Assembly: GCF_013394385.1 (NCBI RefSeq)
Contig: NZ_AP022834.1
Span: forward strand, 1,302,001 to 1,366,000
Source of the DNA: Kocuria sp. TGY1127_2
GTDB lineage: Bacteria; Actinomycetota; Actinomycetes; Actinomycetales; Micrococcaceae
DNA: 64,000 bases
Direction of reading: 5' to 3'
Below the pieces are notes generated by a model. The model worked only from the letters and a program-made list of their open reading frames with translations, did no database searches and was not told where the DNA came from. This document shows positions 15,246 to 23,342 of this stretch, piece by piece (position 1 is the stretch's first letter; each line of letters begins with the position of its first letter). A program made the position numbers and the translations under genes.

Positions 15246-16775
15246 TTGAGCCACAGCGCGATGCTTCGGAGGCGACGCACCAGGGAACCCCGGTTCGTGC
15301 AACGGAGCCCGCTCCGCACCATCATTATGGGAACGATCGGTTCCCTCCTGCTGATGTTCGGATCATTCGGTATTGGGTGGCTCGCACCCATCTCCTCCCT
15401 ACGGCTTCAACCGTGGATTATCTCGCTGAGGTATACCGATGGCGCGGTAGTTCTGTGCATTGTCGTCACCTCCATCGGCGCCATGGCCCTGACGCGCGAA
15501 TGGATGCGATTGAGCCAGAAGGTCGATTGGGCGCAGAAAACGGCCAAGAAATGGGTCACTGCGGCGATCATCTCTTGGTCTATCCCGTTGATGGTCGCAT
15601 TCCCGCTGTTCAGCCGCGATGTTTACTCTTATTTCGCTCAGGGGCGTCTCTACCAGTCGGGTCTGAACCCGTATGAAGCCGGAGTCTCCTCGGTCAACAA
15701 CTTCCTGCAAAACGGCGCAGATCAATTGTGGAGTCAGTCCCCTCCGCCGTATGGTCCCGTCTTTCTGTGGATAGAAGGATTGGTAGTACAAGTCGCCGGC
15801 GATTCTCCGGACATCGCTTTCTATCTATTCCGCGGAGTGGCGCTCATAGGCGTGGCCCTGATCGCCTATTTTCTTCCCAAACTCGCCAAGCTCCACGGCG
15901 TCAATCCTACGAGGGCCTGCTGGCTGTGCTTGGCGAACCCAATGTTCTTGGTGCATTTCGTGGTCTCCGCGCACAATGATGCCTTGATGATCGGTCTGAT
16001 GATGGCCGCGGTGTATGTCTCTGCTCGATGGAGGAATACCGCCGGCGGGCTGGGTGGAATCACACTCACGACCATCGCGGTTGCGGTCAAGCCGATAGCG
16101 TTGCTGATCCTCCCGTTCATCGGCCTGCTCTGGGCTGGCCGCGGTGCTTCGTGGCCCAGGAAATTCGTATACTGGTTCCTCACCGCAGGGATCGCGCTTC
16201 TGGAACTGTGGCTCATGGGTCTCGCGAATGGGTTCGGCTTCGATTGGGTCGGAGCGCTTTCGACGACGGGCGGCGTGTGGATCTGGTACGCCCCGGTCGG
16301 GCTGTTCAGCTTCTTGGTTCGCTTGTGGGGCGACTCCGTGGGCTTACCCGGTGGGGACCTCCAATCCTTCGTGCAGAAGATCGGCCAAATGGTGGGCGTG
16401 CTCGGCGCCGCGATTCTCGCATTCGTGGGACGGGACGAGAAATTGATTCGGCGCATCACGATCGCTTTGACGCTTGTCGTCATGCTCAACCCCATGATTC
16501 AGGCCTGGTACGTGGTTTGGCTCATCCCATTTTTTGCTGCCACGGGAATCCGCTCGGATTGGCACGTCGATTTCTTCCTTTTGACCACGCTCTTTTTCAT
16601 GATGTGGGCCGTGTCCGATCAATTGGATGTCTTCCCTTATCTGAGCTTGGACGTGAACATGGGTCGTCTCGTCGCGGCCGTTGTTGCTCTGATGTACGGG
16701 CTGTACATCATGTTCATCGATCCATCGACCCGGCGCGTTTTTCGGCGGGAACGCAGGGTCAGCGCAATCGTTTAG
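15246..16775 (+). CDS. mptB: MptB-type polyprenol-phosphomannose mannosyltransferase
   Basis: An integral membrane GT-C glycosyltransferase related to MptB, which adds alpha-1,6-mannose from polyprenyl-phosphomannose to the lipomannan core. The marker loop FSRDVYSYFAQGRLYQSGLN follows the early helices and holds the likely catalytic Asp; SPPPYGPVFLWIEG and FVVSAHNDALMIGLMM also match. About a dozen membrane helices are visible. Start uncertain: TTG 15246 has a good GGGGGAAG site 4-5 nt upstream and gives 509 residues; ATG 15261 and GTG 15171 are alternatives. It implies a mannosylated lipoglycan in the envelope. Confidence 0.87.
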   Translation: MSHSAMLRRRRTREPRFVQRSPLRTIIMGTIGSLLLMFGSFGIGWLAPISSLRLQPWIISLRYTDGAVVLCIVVTSIGAMALTREWMRLSQKVDWAQKTAKKWVTAAIISWSIPLMVAFPLFSRDVYSYFAQGRLYQSGLNPYEAGVSSVNNFLQNGADQLWSQSPPPYGPVFLWIEGLVVQVAGDSPDIAFYLFRGVALIGVALIAYFLPKLAKLHGVNPTRACWLCLANPMFLVHFVVSAHNDALMIGLMMAAVYVSARWRNTAGGLGGITLTTIAVAVKPIALLILPFIGLLWAGRGASWPRKFVYWFLTAGIALLELWLMGLANGFGFDWVGALSTTGGVWIWYAPVGLFSFLVRLWGDSVGLPGGDLQSFVQKIGQMVGVLGAAILAFVGRDEKLIRRITIALTLVVMLNPMIQAWYVVWLIPFFAATGIRSDWHVDFFLLTTLFFMMWAVSDQLDVFPYLSLDVNMGRLVAAVVALMYGLYIMFIDPSTRRVFRRERRVSAIV

Positions 16776-16835
16776 CATCGCGGAGTGGAGAGCCACGGCC
16801 TTGCGCGGTAATCTAGACGAGGTCAACTTGGCCAC

Positions 16836-16908
16836 GCCTCAGTAGCTCAGTGGATAGAGCAGGAGCCTTCTAATCTCTTGGTCGGGGGTTCGACTCCCTC
16901 CTGGGGCA
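16836..16908 (+). tRNA. tRNA-Arg (TCT)
   Basis: Acceptor GCCTCAG pairs with CTGGGGC, D arm GCTCAGTGGATAGAGC, anticodon loop CTTCTAA with TCT, T arm GGGGGTTCGACTCCC, discriminator A. CCA is not encoded (ACGA follows). Confidence 0.97.
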
Positions 16909-16913
16909 CGAAA

Positions 16914-16962
16914 AACCCCGCCATATCGGGCCATGTGCCCGCCTATGGCGGGGTTCCTTTTT
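16914..16962 (+). terminator. Terminator after tRNA-Arg
   Basis: A 12-bp perfect stem (AACCCCGCCATA/TATGGCGGGGTT) followed by CCTTTTTG, five bases past the tRNA: a standard intrinsic terminator. The left arm is preceded by five A, so it may also act on the small minus-strand gene at 16997-17212. Confidence 0.92.
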
Positions 16963-16996
16963 GTGAGTCGGGACCGGGTGGGCTGCTCGAGCAGAT

Positions 16997-17212
16997 TCAC
17001 GAGTCGCTGGATCGGCTCTGGGAGACCAGCTTCCATGCTCCGAGCATATTCGACTGGTCGGTGTAGGTTCCTTGTCTGCCATCTTCTAGTTCGATGGCAA
17101 CGTGTCCTCCGCGCTTCAATGCCGAGGTGATGGTTGCACCGGCAAAAGTATCGCCGACCGTGTAGGGGAAGATCGGTCCATTCTGCGGGATGGATTCTGG
17201 GAATTCGTTCAT
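16997..17212 (-). CDS. Small hypothetical protein, leaderless
   Basis: A 71-residue reading frame of unknown family. The centre (VGDTFAGATITSALKRGGHV, then AIELEDGRQGTYTDQSN) looks like a small beta-rich fold, with a Ser-rich tail. No signal peptide or membrane segment. I keep it because a good promoter sits exactly in front: -35 CTGACC (17246-17241), 16-nt spacer, -10 TATACT (17224-17219), ending 6 nt before the ATG, so the mRNA would begin at or next to the start codon. No Shine-Dalgarno sequence is present. Downstream it meets the tRNA-Arg terminator, which could end its transcript too. Confidence 0.6.
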   Translation of the reverse strand: MNEFPESIPQNGPIFPYTVGDTFAGATITSALKRGGHVAIELEDGRQGTYTDQSNMLGAWKLVSQSRSSDS

Positions 17213-17218
17213 GTGCCG

Positions 17219-17246
17219 AGTATAGGCACCTGTTTGCCCTGGTCAG
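17219..17246 (-). promoter_or_regulatory. Promoter of small leaderless gene
   Basis: CTGACC (4 of 6 to TTGACA), 16-nt spacer and TATACT (5 of 6 to TATAAT). The -10 ends 6 nt before the ATG at 17212. Confidence 0.65.
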
Positions 17247-17309
17247 CTAGGAAATTTGAGCAAATTTGCGGGAACGCGCACCACTGGTTGAAACGTCGTA
17301 TTCGGGCGA

Positions 17310-18317
17310 CTAGGGCTTTGCTAGTCGTGGAGGCAAATGGTTGCCCGCCATCATGCAACGAACCGAACCACCTGCCGACTCGATCATTGATACATCGACC
17401 GGCTCGAGATTCGCGTGGGCGGAAATCGCCCTGCGTTGTTGCGGCGTCAGGCTCGAGGCGGCCGTCGTGGAGAGGACGAGCGTCGGTCCGCCGACGGCAG
17501 ATACTTCCAAGCAATTGCCTGCAAATCTCTGGATCTGAGATTCTTCGAGCTCTATAACCTGACGGCCTGTCGATTGCAGACTGTCGAGAACCATGGCTCG
17601 TTGCCTGGGATCGCGGATCATACTTGCCCCGATGAGGGCCATGTGGGTTCCAACGGACATCAAAACGTTGGTGTGGTAAACGGGTACGCCTCGGGCGTCG
17701 AGGGCGTCGAAAACCACCGGCTGAAAACCCAGATCCGAGCAGAACCTGTCGAGCAATCGATCCGAGGCCCTCTGGGAGCGGCACACGTAGGCAAGCCGAT
17801 GGACATGGTCGAGGACCATGGCTCCGGTTCCCTCTAAATACTGCCCCTCGGATTCGGCAGCGCTGTAATCGACGACGCGTCGAACTACTCCGCTTTTTCG
17901 CAGGTGGGCGAGAACGTCCTCGCGCCGTTCGGCGCGCCTGTTGGGGGCATGCATGGGGTAGAGGACGATGGTTCCGTCATCATGCGTGCTGAACCAGTTG
18001 TTGGGGAAGACACTGTCCGGAGTTTCGTTCGTAAGGTCCTCAAAGACCGCGACGCCGAGGCCCAGTTCTTCTAGTTTCCCGGCAAGGCAAGTGACTTCCT
18101 CGAAAGCAAGGCGTGCCACTTGACTTGGGTCCTGGGCGGGCCGGCTTTGGAAACGGTTGTCCAACTCCGTGAAGGGGTTGGGCGCGAATCGATGCGGACG
18201 TACCAGGACTATCTGTTGTGGGGCTTGGTGGGGCCGGGCATCCCCTGAACAGGCACGGCTCTGTGGATGATCTCCCTCCACGCTCGGGTTTGCTTCGCTC
18301 ACAACGCGCTGGGTCAA
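17310..18317 (-). CDS. ctlX: Citrulline utilization hydrolase (CtlX), amidinotransferase family
   Basis: A guanidino-modifying-superfamily hydrolase, 335 residues, of the CtlX type linked to citrulline breakdown; relatives include dimethylarginine dimethylaminohydrolase. Substrate-site segments are PDSVFPNNWFSTHDDGT, EGTGAMVLDH, a VYHTNVLMSVG segment with the catalytic His, and the C-terminal GGSVRCMMAGNHLP with the nucleophilic Cys. The TTG at 18317 is chosen because AAGGAG lies 7 nt upstream. The N-terminal 30 residues are not conserved. No ornithine or arginine catabolic partner gene is adjacent, so the substrate is inferred from the family only. Confidence 0.85.
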   Translation of the reverse strand: MTQRVVSEANPSVEGDHPQSRACSGDARPHQAPQQIVLVRPHRFAPNPFTELDNRFQSRPAQDPSQVARLAFEEVTCLAGKLEELGLGVAVFEDLTNETPDSVFPNNWFSTHDDGTIVLYPMHAPNRRAERREDVLAHLRKSGVVRRVVDYSAAESEGQYLEGTGAMVLDHVHRLAYVCRSQRASDRLLDRFCSDLGFQPVVFDALDARGVPVYHTNVLMSVGTHMALIGASMIRDPRQRAMVLDSLQSTGRQVIELEESQIQRFAGNCLEVSAVGGPTLVLSTTAASSLTPQQRRAISAHANLEPVDVSMIESAGGSVRCMMAGNHLPPRLAKP

Positions 18318-18655
18318 CGGGGCACTCCTTATCCGGATCGCGGTCGAACGGCTCGCATAAGACGATATAGAACAGCAATATGGGTCCGAAATTCCTAAAA
18401 TGAGAACAGATTGTTAGTTTTTGAGTCGAAATGCACCATTCTGCTGTTCAATATGGAAATTTGGTGTCCTGAACCGAGTGCCCACGTGAGTCCTCCCAAA
18501 CAGAGCAAACCGTCGTTGGCGTGGGCGAGTTATCCACAAACACACGCCTTATCGAGGAACGGACCGGAGGCGCGGCGAGATTCTGAGGCAAGCTCTTTCC
18601 AGGACGTGCGATCGCGTAGCTCGCGACGTGGACCGAATGGACTGGAGGATCCGAT
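18318..18655. promoter_or_regulatory. Divergent control region, ctlX / ssb
   Basis: A 338-nt spacer with locally high A+T and no gene. CAATATGG occurs twice, once at about 18377 and once at about 18448. The second copy is inside TTC-AATATG-GAA, a short dyad. AACA-GAT-TGTT near 18403 is another dyad. These are plausible sites for a regulator of ctlX, but I recognise none of them. The last 30 nt hold the ssb ribosome binding site (GGAGG). Confidence 0.4.
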
Positions 18656-19231
18656 ATGACTGACTACGTGACTATTCGCGGCTTCGTCGCCACGAAACCG
18701 GACCTGCGAACGCTCCCCAACGGGACCGCCGTGTGCTCATTTCGTCTGGCTTCCACGGCGCGTTGGTTCGACGGCAAAACAGGCGATTGGACCGTGGGCC
18801 ACACCAACTGGTTCACCGTGAATTCGTTTCGTTCGTTGGGCACCAACGTTGCCGCCAGCGTGGACGTTGGCCAGCCGTTACTGGTGCAGGGAAAACTCAA
18901 AATCCGGAATTGGGAAACGGCGCATCGGGAAAAACGGACGAGCGTGGACATCGAAGCACGGTCTGTGGGCCTCGATCTGGCTTTCGGCACCTCGACATTT
19001 GTTCGCGCTGGAGGAAGCCGGAGCAGGCAAGGGGAGATCACGTCGGGCACCTCAAACAAGGTCCGCGGTTCATGGGGGAACCTCCCAGAATCTCAAGATT
19101 CCGCCGAAAGCGCCGCGCAAAGCCCTGGACGGTTGACATGTGGCGGGATAGGTGGTGCGGAGGGTGAGCGAGACAACGGGGCGACCGCCCAAGCCGCGAG
19201 TGTCGAACGCCAACTATTCGTTTCTTCGTAG
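18656..19231 (+). CDS. ssb: Single-stranded DNA-binding protein
   Basis: An OB-fold protein (about residues 3-105: VTIRGFVATKPDLRTLPNGT, then NWFTVNSFRSLGTNVAASV and VQGKLKIRNWET) expected to bind single-stranded DNA in replication and repair. It is probably a second SSB, not the main one with rpsF/rpsR. The C-terminal 80 residues are polar, and the protein ends QLFVSS. It lacks the acidic tip (DDDLPF-like) through which normal SSBs recruit partners. GGAGG lies 7-8 nt before the ATG. Upstream of a lipoprotein and ettA. Confidence 0.85.
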   Translation: MTDYVTIRGFVATKPDLRTLPNGTAVCSFRLASTARWFDGKTGDWTVGHTNWFTVNSFRSLGTNVAASVDVGQPLLVQGKLKIRNWETAHREKRTSVDIEARSVGLDLAFGTSTFVRAGGSRSRQGEITSGTSNKVRGSWGNLPESQDSAESAAQSPGRLTCGGIGGAEGERDNGATAQAASVERQLFVSS

Positions 19232-19346
19232 TGCTCGGCCTTCCAGCTGGGATCCATCGGTCCGAAGGGAGGATCGCTCGGTATGAGAACGACGGTGGAA
19301 GTATTATGACGTCGACGTCGGACATGGGCGTTTCGTCGTCACGTGG

Positions 19347-19814
19347 ATGCGAACGGGGGTTTATGTGGGCAAGGGTCAAAGATCATCACGGAGACAATGG
19401 CCGATCGTACTGGTCGCTTTCGGGCTGGTCGGCGGTATTTCCGGGTGTTCCACGGCCGGGGCAGAACCGCAGACGCCAGTCGGAGAAGTATCCGGCGCGA
19501 CAAGCTCCGATGACCAGGTCCAAGTAGATGCAGCCAAGATCAAGGAAGCCGTTGAGGCCGCGTTATCCGATGGCGACGTGACCGAAGCCCGCGTTCGCGA
19601 GGCGATCATACAGAGCGGGCGGAGCGGCGACGATGTGGAGACCGGCCAGGACAGCACGCCCACGGGGTTGAACGTGGACAACGTGGACGCGGCGGTCAAA
19701 ACCCACGAGCAATGCGTCATGGTCGATGTTCGGGCTGATCGGACGGTGACCGCCGTCGGCGCGCCTGCGCTCAGCACCGGACGTTGCATGATTGGGCATG
19801 CCTACACGGGCTAG
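19347..19814 (+). CDS. Putative lipoprotein (possible DUF6993)
   Basis: A 155-residue exported protein. Basic N-terminus (RSSRRQ), hydrophobic stretch at about 18-33 and lipobox ISGC place the lipidated cysteine at residue 34. The mature part has an acidic linker and a small domain with two cysteines (EQCVMVDVRADRT, then TGRCMIGHAY) that may form a disulfide. It resembles proteins now called DUF6993 in Arthrobacter relatives, from memory only. The ATG at 19347 has no clear ribosome binding site; GTG 19365 follows a run of G and is a possible start. It ends 23 nt before ettA. Confidence 0.75.
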   Translation: MRTGVYVGKGQRSSRRQWPIVLVAFGLVGGISGCSTAGAEPQTPVGEVSGATSSDDQVQVDAAKIKEAVEAALSDGDVTEARVREAIIQSGRSGDDVETGQDSTPTGLNVDNVDAAVKTHEQCVMVDVRADRTVTAVGAPALSTGRCMIGHAYTG

Positions 19815-19837
19815 GCAAACATAGTAGCCTTGTCCAT

Positions 19838-21520
19838 ATGGCTGAATTTATTTACACGATGTCTAAAGCCCGCAAGAAGGTGGGCGACAAGGTCATCCTG
19901 GACGACGTCACCATGTCGTTCTACCCAGGCGCCAAAATCGGCGTCGTCGGCCCCAACGGCGCCGGTAAGTCCACCATCCTCAAGATCATGGCTGGTCTGG
20001 ATGAACCGTCTAACGGTGAAGCACGACTGAGCCCCGGTTACTCCGTGGGCATCCTGTTGCAGGAACCGCCCCTCAACGAGGAGAAAACCGTTCTTGGCAA
20101 CGTCGAGGAAGGTGTTGGAGTGATCAAGGAAAAACTTGATCGCTACAACCAGATCTCGGAAGAGATGGCCAACCCGGACGCCGATTTCGACGCGCTCATG
20201 GAAGAAATGGGCAAGTTGCAAGGCGACATCGACGCGGCCAACGCCTGGGACCTGGATAGCCAACTGGAACAGGCTATGGACGCCCTGCGTTGCCCGCCCG
20301 GCGACGCGGAAGTCAGTAAGCTCTCCGGTGGCGAGCGCCGTCGTGTTGCACTGTGCAAACTGCTTTTGCAGAAGCCGGATCTTCTCTTGCTCGATGAGCC
20401 CACCAACCACCTCGATGCCGAGTCCGTGCTCTGGCTCGAACAGCACCTTTCGTCCTACGAGGGCGCCGTCCTCGCAGTAACCCACGATCGCTACTTCTTG
20501 GACCACGTCGCCGAGTGGATCTGCGAGGTGGAGCGCGGACGCCTGTACGGATACGAAGGCAATTACTCCACCTACCTCGAGACCAAGCGCAAACGCATGG
20601 AAGTCCAGGGCAGGAAGGACGCCAAGCTCGCCAAGCGCCTGGCGGACGAACTCGACTGGGTTCGTTCGAGTTCTAAGGGTCGTCAAACCAAATCGAAGGC
20701 TCGCCTCGCGCGATACGAAGAGATGGCGGCAGAAGCCGAGAAAACCCGCAAACTCGACTTCGAGGAAATCCAGATACCTCCGGGACCCCGGCTGGGCAAT
20801 CTGGTCATCGAAGCCGAGGACTTGCAAAAGGGCTTCGGAGACAGAAGCCTCATCAAAGATCTGTCGTTCTCGTTGCCGCGCAACGGCATCGTAGGCGTGA
20901 TCGGGCCGAACGGCGTGGGCAAGTCCACACTGTTCAAGACGATCGTTGGTTTGGAGCCGTTGGACGGTGGAAATCTGAAAATCGGCGACTCCGTCAAAAT
21001 CGCCTACGTCGATCAGAACCGAGCCAACATCGATTCCGAGAAATCGCTCTGGGAAGTCGTCTCGGACGGCCTCGACTACATCCAGGTTGGTCAAGTCGAA
21101 ATGCCTTCGCGAGCTTACGTTTCGGCTTTCGGATTCAAAGGGCCGGACCAGCAGAAGAAAGCGGGCGTCCTCTCCGGTGGTGAGCGCAACCGACTGAACC
21201 TCGCGTTGACGCTTAAACAGGGTGGAAATCTTCTTCTCCTCGACGAGCCGACCAACGACCTCGACGTGGAAACTCTCGCATCGCTCGAGAATGCACTCCT
21301 TGATTTCCCGGGCTGTGCCGTGGTCGTCTCTCACGACCGTTGGTTCCTCGACCGCGTGGCCACTCACATCCTTGCTTGGGAAGGCACCGAGGAAGAACCG
21401 GACAAATGGTACTGGTTCGAAGGCAACTTCGAATCTTATGAAGAAAATAAGGTCGAAAGGTTGGGGCCCGACGCTGCTCGACCCCATCGCCTGACTCATC
21501 GTCGCCTCACACGCGACTAG
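19838..21520 (+). CDS. ettA: Energy-dependent translational throttle protein EttA
   Basis: An ABC-F ATPase (two ABC domains, no membrane part) that binds the ribosomal E site and gates the first elongation step according to the ATP/ADP state. Domain 1: GPNGAGKST (about 37-45), LSGGERRRVALCKLLL, LLLLDEPTNHLD. Domain 2: GPNGVGKST (about 352), LSGGERNRLNLAL, LLLLDEPTNDLD. The linker (about 250-310) and the ending ERLGPDAARPHRLTHRRLTR are characteristic of EttA. The ATG at 19838 fits the family start MAEFIYTMSKARKKVGDK; there is no Shine-Dalgarno sequence, and TAGCCT ends 7 nt upstream, so a leaderless mRNA is possible. Confidence 0.96.
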   Translation: MAEFIYTMSKARKKVGDKVILDDVTMSFYPGAKIGVVGPNGAGKSTILKIMAGLDEPSNGEARLSPGYSVGILLQEPPLNEEKTVLGNVEEGVGVIKEKLDRYNQISEEMANPDADFDALMEEMGKLQGDIDAANAWDLDSQLEQAMDALRCPPGDAEVSKLSGGERRRVALCKLLLQKPDLLLLDEPTNHLDAESVLWLEQHLSSYEGAVLAVTHDRYFLDHVAEWICEVERGRLYGYEGNYSTYLETKRKRMEVQGRKDAKLAKRLADELDWVRSSSKGRQTKSKARLARYEEMAAEAEKTRKLDFEEIQIPPGPRLGNLVIEAEDLQKGFGDRSLIKDLSFSLPRNGIVGVIGPNGVGKSTLFKTIVGLEPLDGGNLKIGDSVKIAYVDQNRANIDSEKSLWEVVSDGLDYIQVGQVEMPSRAYVSAFGFKGPDQQKKAGVLSGGERNRLNLALTLKQGGNLLLLDEPTNDLDVETLASLENALLDFPGCAVVVSHDRWFLDRVATHILAWEGTEEEPDKWYWFEGNFESYEENKVERLGPDAARPHRLTHRRLTRD

Positions 21521-21528
21521 AGACCTCA

Positions 21529-21578
21529 GTAACGACGACGGCCGCTCACCCTCATAGGGGAGCGGCCGTCGTCGTTAC
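21529..21578. terminator. Bidirectional terminator, ettA / tesB
   Basis: A perfect 19-bp stem (GTAACGACGACGGCCGCTC and its complement), extended by CCCT/GGGG near the loop. It lies between the convergent ettA and tesB genes and can serve both, although the flanking T-runs are short. Confidence 0.9.
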
Positions 21579-21608
21579 CGGTGCAGGCTCATAAGGCGTG
21601 ACCTCGCA

Positions 21609-22529
21609 TCACGAATCCGCGCCGTCTTCACGGACGCGGACCATGGCCTCTTGAGTGGTCGTGGCTACCAGAAGGCCTTCCCTGTTGAAAATTCGTCCGC
21701 AGGACAGCCCGCGTGAATTCGATGCATTAGGGGAGTTCTGGACATACAGCAACCACTCGTCGGCCCGTGCCTGACGGTGCCACCAAATCGCGTGGTCCAG
21801 AGACGCCATGGTCAGACCTGGGTCCTGCCACGTTTTTCCATGGCCCCGGAGGATCGGATCCATGGGGGTGTAATCCGAGGCGTAAGCGATCGCCGCGCGA
21901 TGGATCAACGGGTCATCAGGTAAAGCCCCATGGGTTTTGAACCACACCGCATTGACCGGTTCCCGAGACTCGGAAGGCTTCAAATAGATCGGGTCCGTAA
22001 TGTAGCGAATCTCGAAAGGCCGACCGTGGACCACGCGGCGGGCCAGGGGATGGTCCAGGTGCCCCCAGAGTTCCTTGGGACTGCGCAGACTCTCGGGCTC
22101 CGGGATGTCGGTCGGCATCGGCTCCTGATGCTCAATCCCCGGTGCGTGTGTTTGGAACGACGCGATAGACGAGAGAATGACTTTCCCGTCTTGATAAGCG
22201 TGAATACGGCGAGCTGAGAATGACCTTCCGTCCCGCATGCGCTCTACGCCAAAGGTGATGGGCTTGGTGACATCTCCCGGGCGCAGAAAGTATCCGTGCA
22301 TCGAGTGGATCGGTCGGTCGGGATCCACCGTTCGGCTGGCCGCCATGACGGACTGAGCGAATACCTGACCGCCGAAAACCCGTGGCGTTTCCGGGCTGAC
22401 GGTGTAGCCGACGAATATATCCTCCGTGGTCCGTAACGGAGTATTCGGCTCGAGGTCGAGCATACTCAACAGAGAGCGGGTCGGATCGAAATCCTCCGCA
22501 GGAATCTGGGAATCGTGGAAAGTACTCAC
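21609..22529 (-). CDS. tesB: Acyl-CoA thioesterase II
   Basis: Hydrolyses acyl-CoA to free acid and CoA. Double hot-dog fold of 306 residues. The first hot-dog has VFGGQVFAQSVMAASRTV and FLRPGDVTKPI; the second has YASDYTPMDPILRGHG with the catalytic Asp, SLDHAIWWHR and C-terminal SRGLSCGRIFNREGLLVATT containing the Thr/Gln region. The GTG at 22529 has no Shine-Dalgarno sequence, but a promoter, ATGACA (22564-22559), 17-nt spacer, TAAGAT (22541-22536), ends 6 nt before it, so the mRNA is probably leaderless. Confidence 0.94.
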   Translation of the reverse strand: MSTFHDSQIPAEDFDPTRSLLSMLDLEPNTPLRTTEDIFVGYTVSPETPRVFGGQVFAQSVMAASRTVDPDRPIHSMHGYFLRPGDVTKPITFGVERMRDGRSFSARRIHAYQDGKVILSSIASFQTHAPGIEHQEPMPTDIPEPESLRSPKELWGHLDHPLARRVVHGRPFEIRYITDPIYLKPSESREPVNAVWFKTHGALPDDPLIHRAAIAYASDYTPMDPILRGHGKTWQDPGLTMASLDHAIWWHRQARADEWLLYVQNSPNASNSRGLSCGRIFNREGLLVATTTQEAMVRVREDGADS

Positions 22530-22535
22530 CCATCG

Positions 22536-22564
22536 ATCTTAGAGCCAGTCGAATCCTGTGTCAT
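22536..22564 (-). promoter_or_regulatory. Leaderless promoter of tesB
   Basis: -35 ATGACA (5 of 6 to TTGACA), 17-nt spacer, -10 TAAGAT (4 of 6 to TATAAT), ending 6 nt before the GTG start at 22529. The predicted transcription start falls on the start codon. Confidence 0.7.
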
Positions 22565-22616
22565 AAGGGGCAAAGCGAACGTGCCGACGATGTCGGCTCG
22601 GGCGAGGAAGGACATA

Positions 22617-23312
22617 ATGGATACAAAAGTCCCCGTCGATCGTGAAATCATGCCCACACCGTCCTCTTCCGCACCACTGAAATTCGCCGACCTCCGGGAA
22701 GCCAAGGATCTTGCGACCCTGTTGTCCCGGGTAAGGTCCATCGATTCGTCATCGGCCGTGAGGCTTCAAGCCCATGGGTCCGTCGTGGCCGTATGGGTCC
22801 CCGTCATGAGCGCGGAAACTCTTCTCGAACAGGTTCCGACTGTTCTCGGGATGCGCGCTTTGCATCTGTCGGAACCGTCGGAGATAGATGTCACTGTTGA
22901 AGCTGCGGCAGTGCTTGATCGGCTTGCTCGGATCGACAAAACGGGCGGCATGATCGAGATTCCGCCAACGACGGTCCATGCACCGTGGTCCGGAATAGTA
23001 CCTCCGTCCTCCGGCTGGATACGTCAAGGACATCTGGACTCGGAAACCGTGGAAACCATAGCGCGTGACGGAATGTCTGCAGTCGAACAAGCATTGCCCT
23101 CGAACCCCGGTGGAGCCGTCGTCAGCACCGTTCGAGCCCGAATCTGGGGGACGGCGACGTCGTTCGACATGGTCTCAGGTGCGGCCTTCGGGGCTACAGT
23201 GTTGGGATTCAATGAATCGGTCAAGGGCTTCGATGTCTACACGTGCGGACCATGGCACCGCATATCCAATGAAAGCGGTCACATACTCTCCCGCCCGGGG
23301 AGCAACCTGTAG
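22617..23312 (+). CDS. Conserved-looking hypothetical protein
   Basis: A 231-residue soluble protein that I do not recognise. The N-terminal part (LKFADLREAKDLATLLSRVR) is helical; the middle alternates strands and helices (VVAVWVPVMSAETLLEQVPT); the C-terminal part (MVSGAAFGATVLGFN, then GFDVYTCGPWHRISNESGHI) is likely compact. No signal peptide, membrane segment or metal motif. The ATG at 22617 has AAGGA about 6 nt upstream; a longer frame to 22515 overlaps the tesB promoter and start. Codon use matches its neighbours, so it is probably real. Confidence 0.75.
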   Translation: MDTKVPVDREIMPTPSSSAPLKFADLREAKDLATLLSRVRSIDSSSAVRLQAHGSVVAVWVPVMSAETLLEQVPTVLGMRALHLSEPSEIDVTVEAAAVLDRLARIDKTGGMIEIPPTTVHAPWSGIVPPSSGWIRQGHLDSETVETIARDGMSAVEQALPSNPGGAVVSTVRARIWGTATSFDMVSGAAFGATVLGFNESVKGFDVYTCGPWHRISNESGHILSRPGSNL

Positions 23313-23342
23313 TTCGGAGCACGCGGCCGGGACGGGGCCCGG

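Noticed and set aside
19811-21499. 562-codon frame opposite ettA
   Set aside because: Antisense mirror of a well-conserved ABC-F gene; no family signature and explained by GC-rich codon bias.
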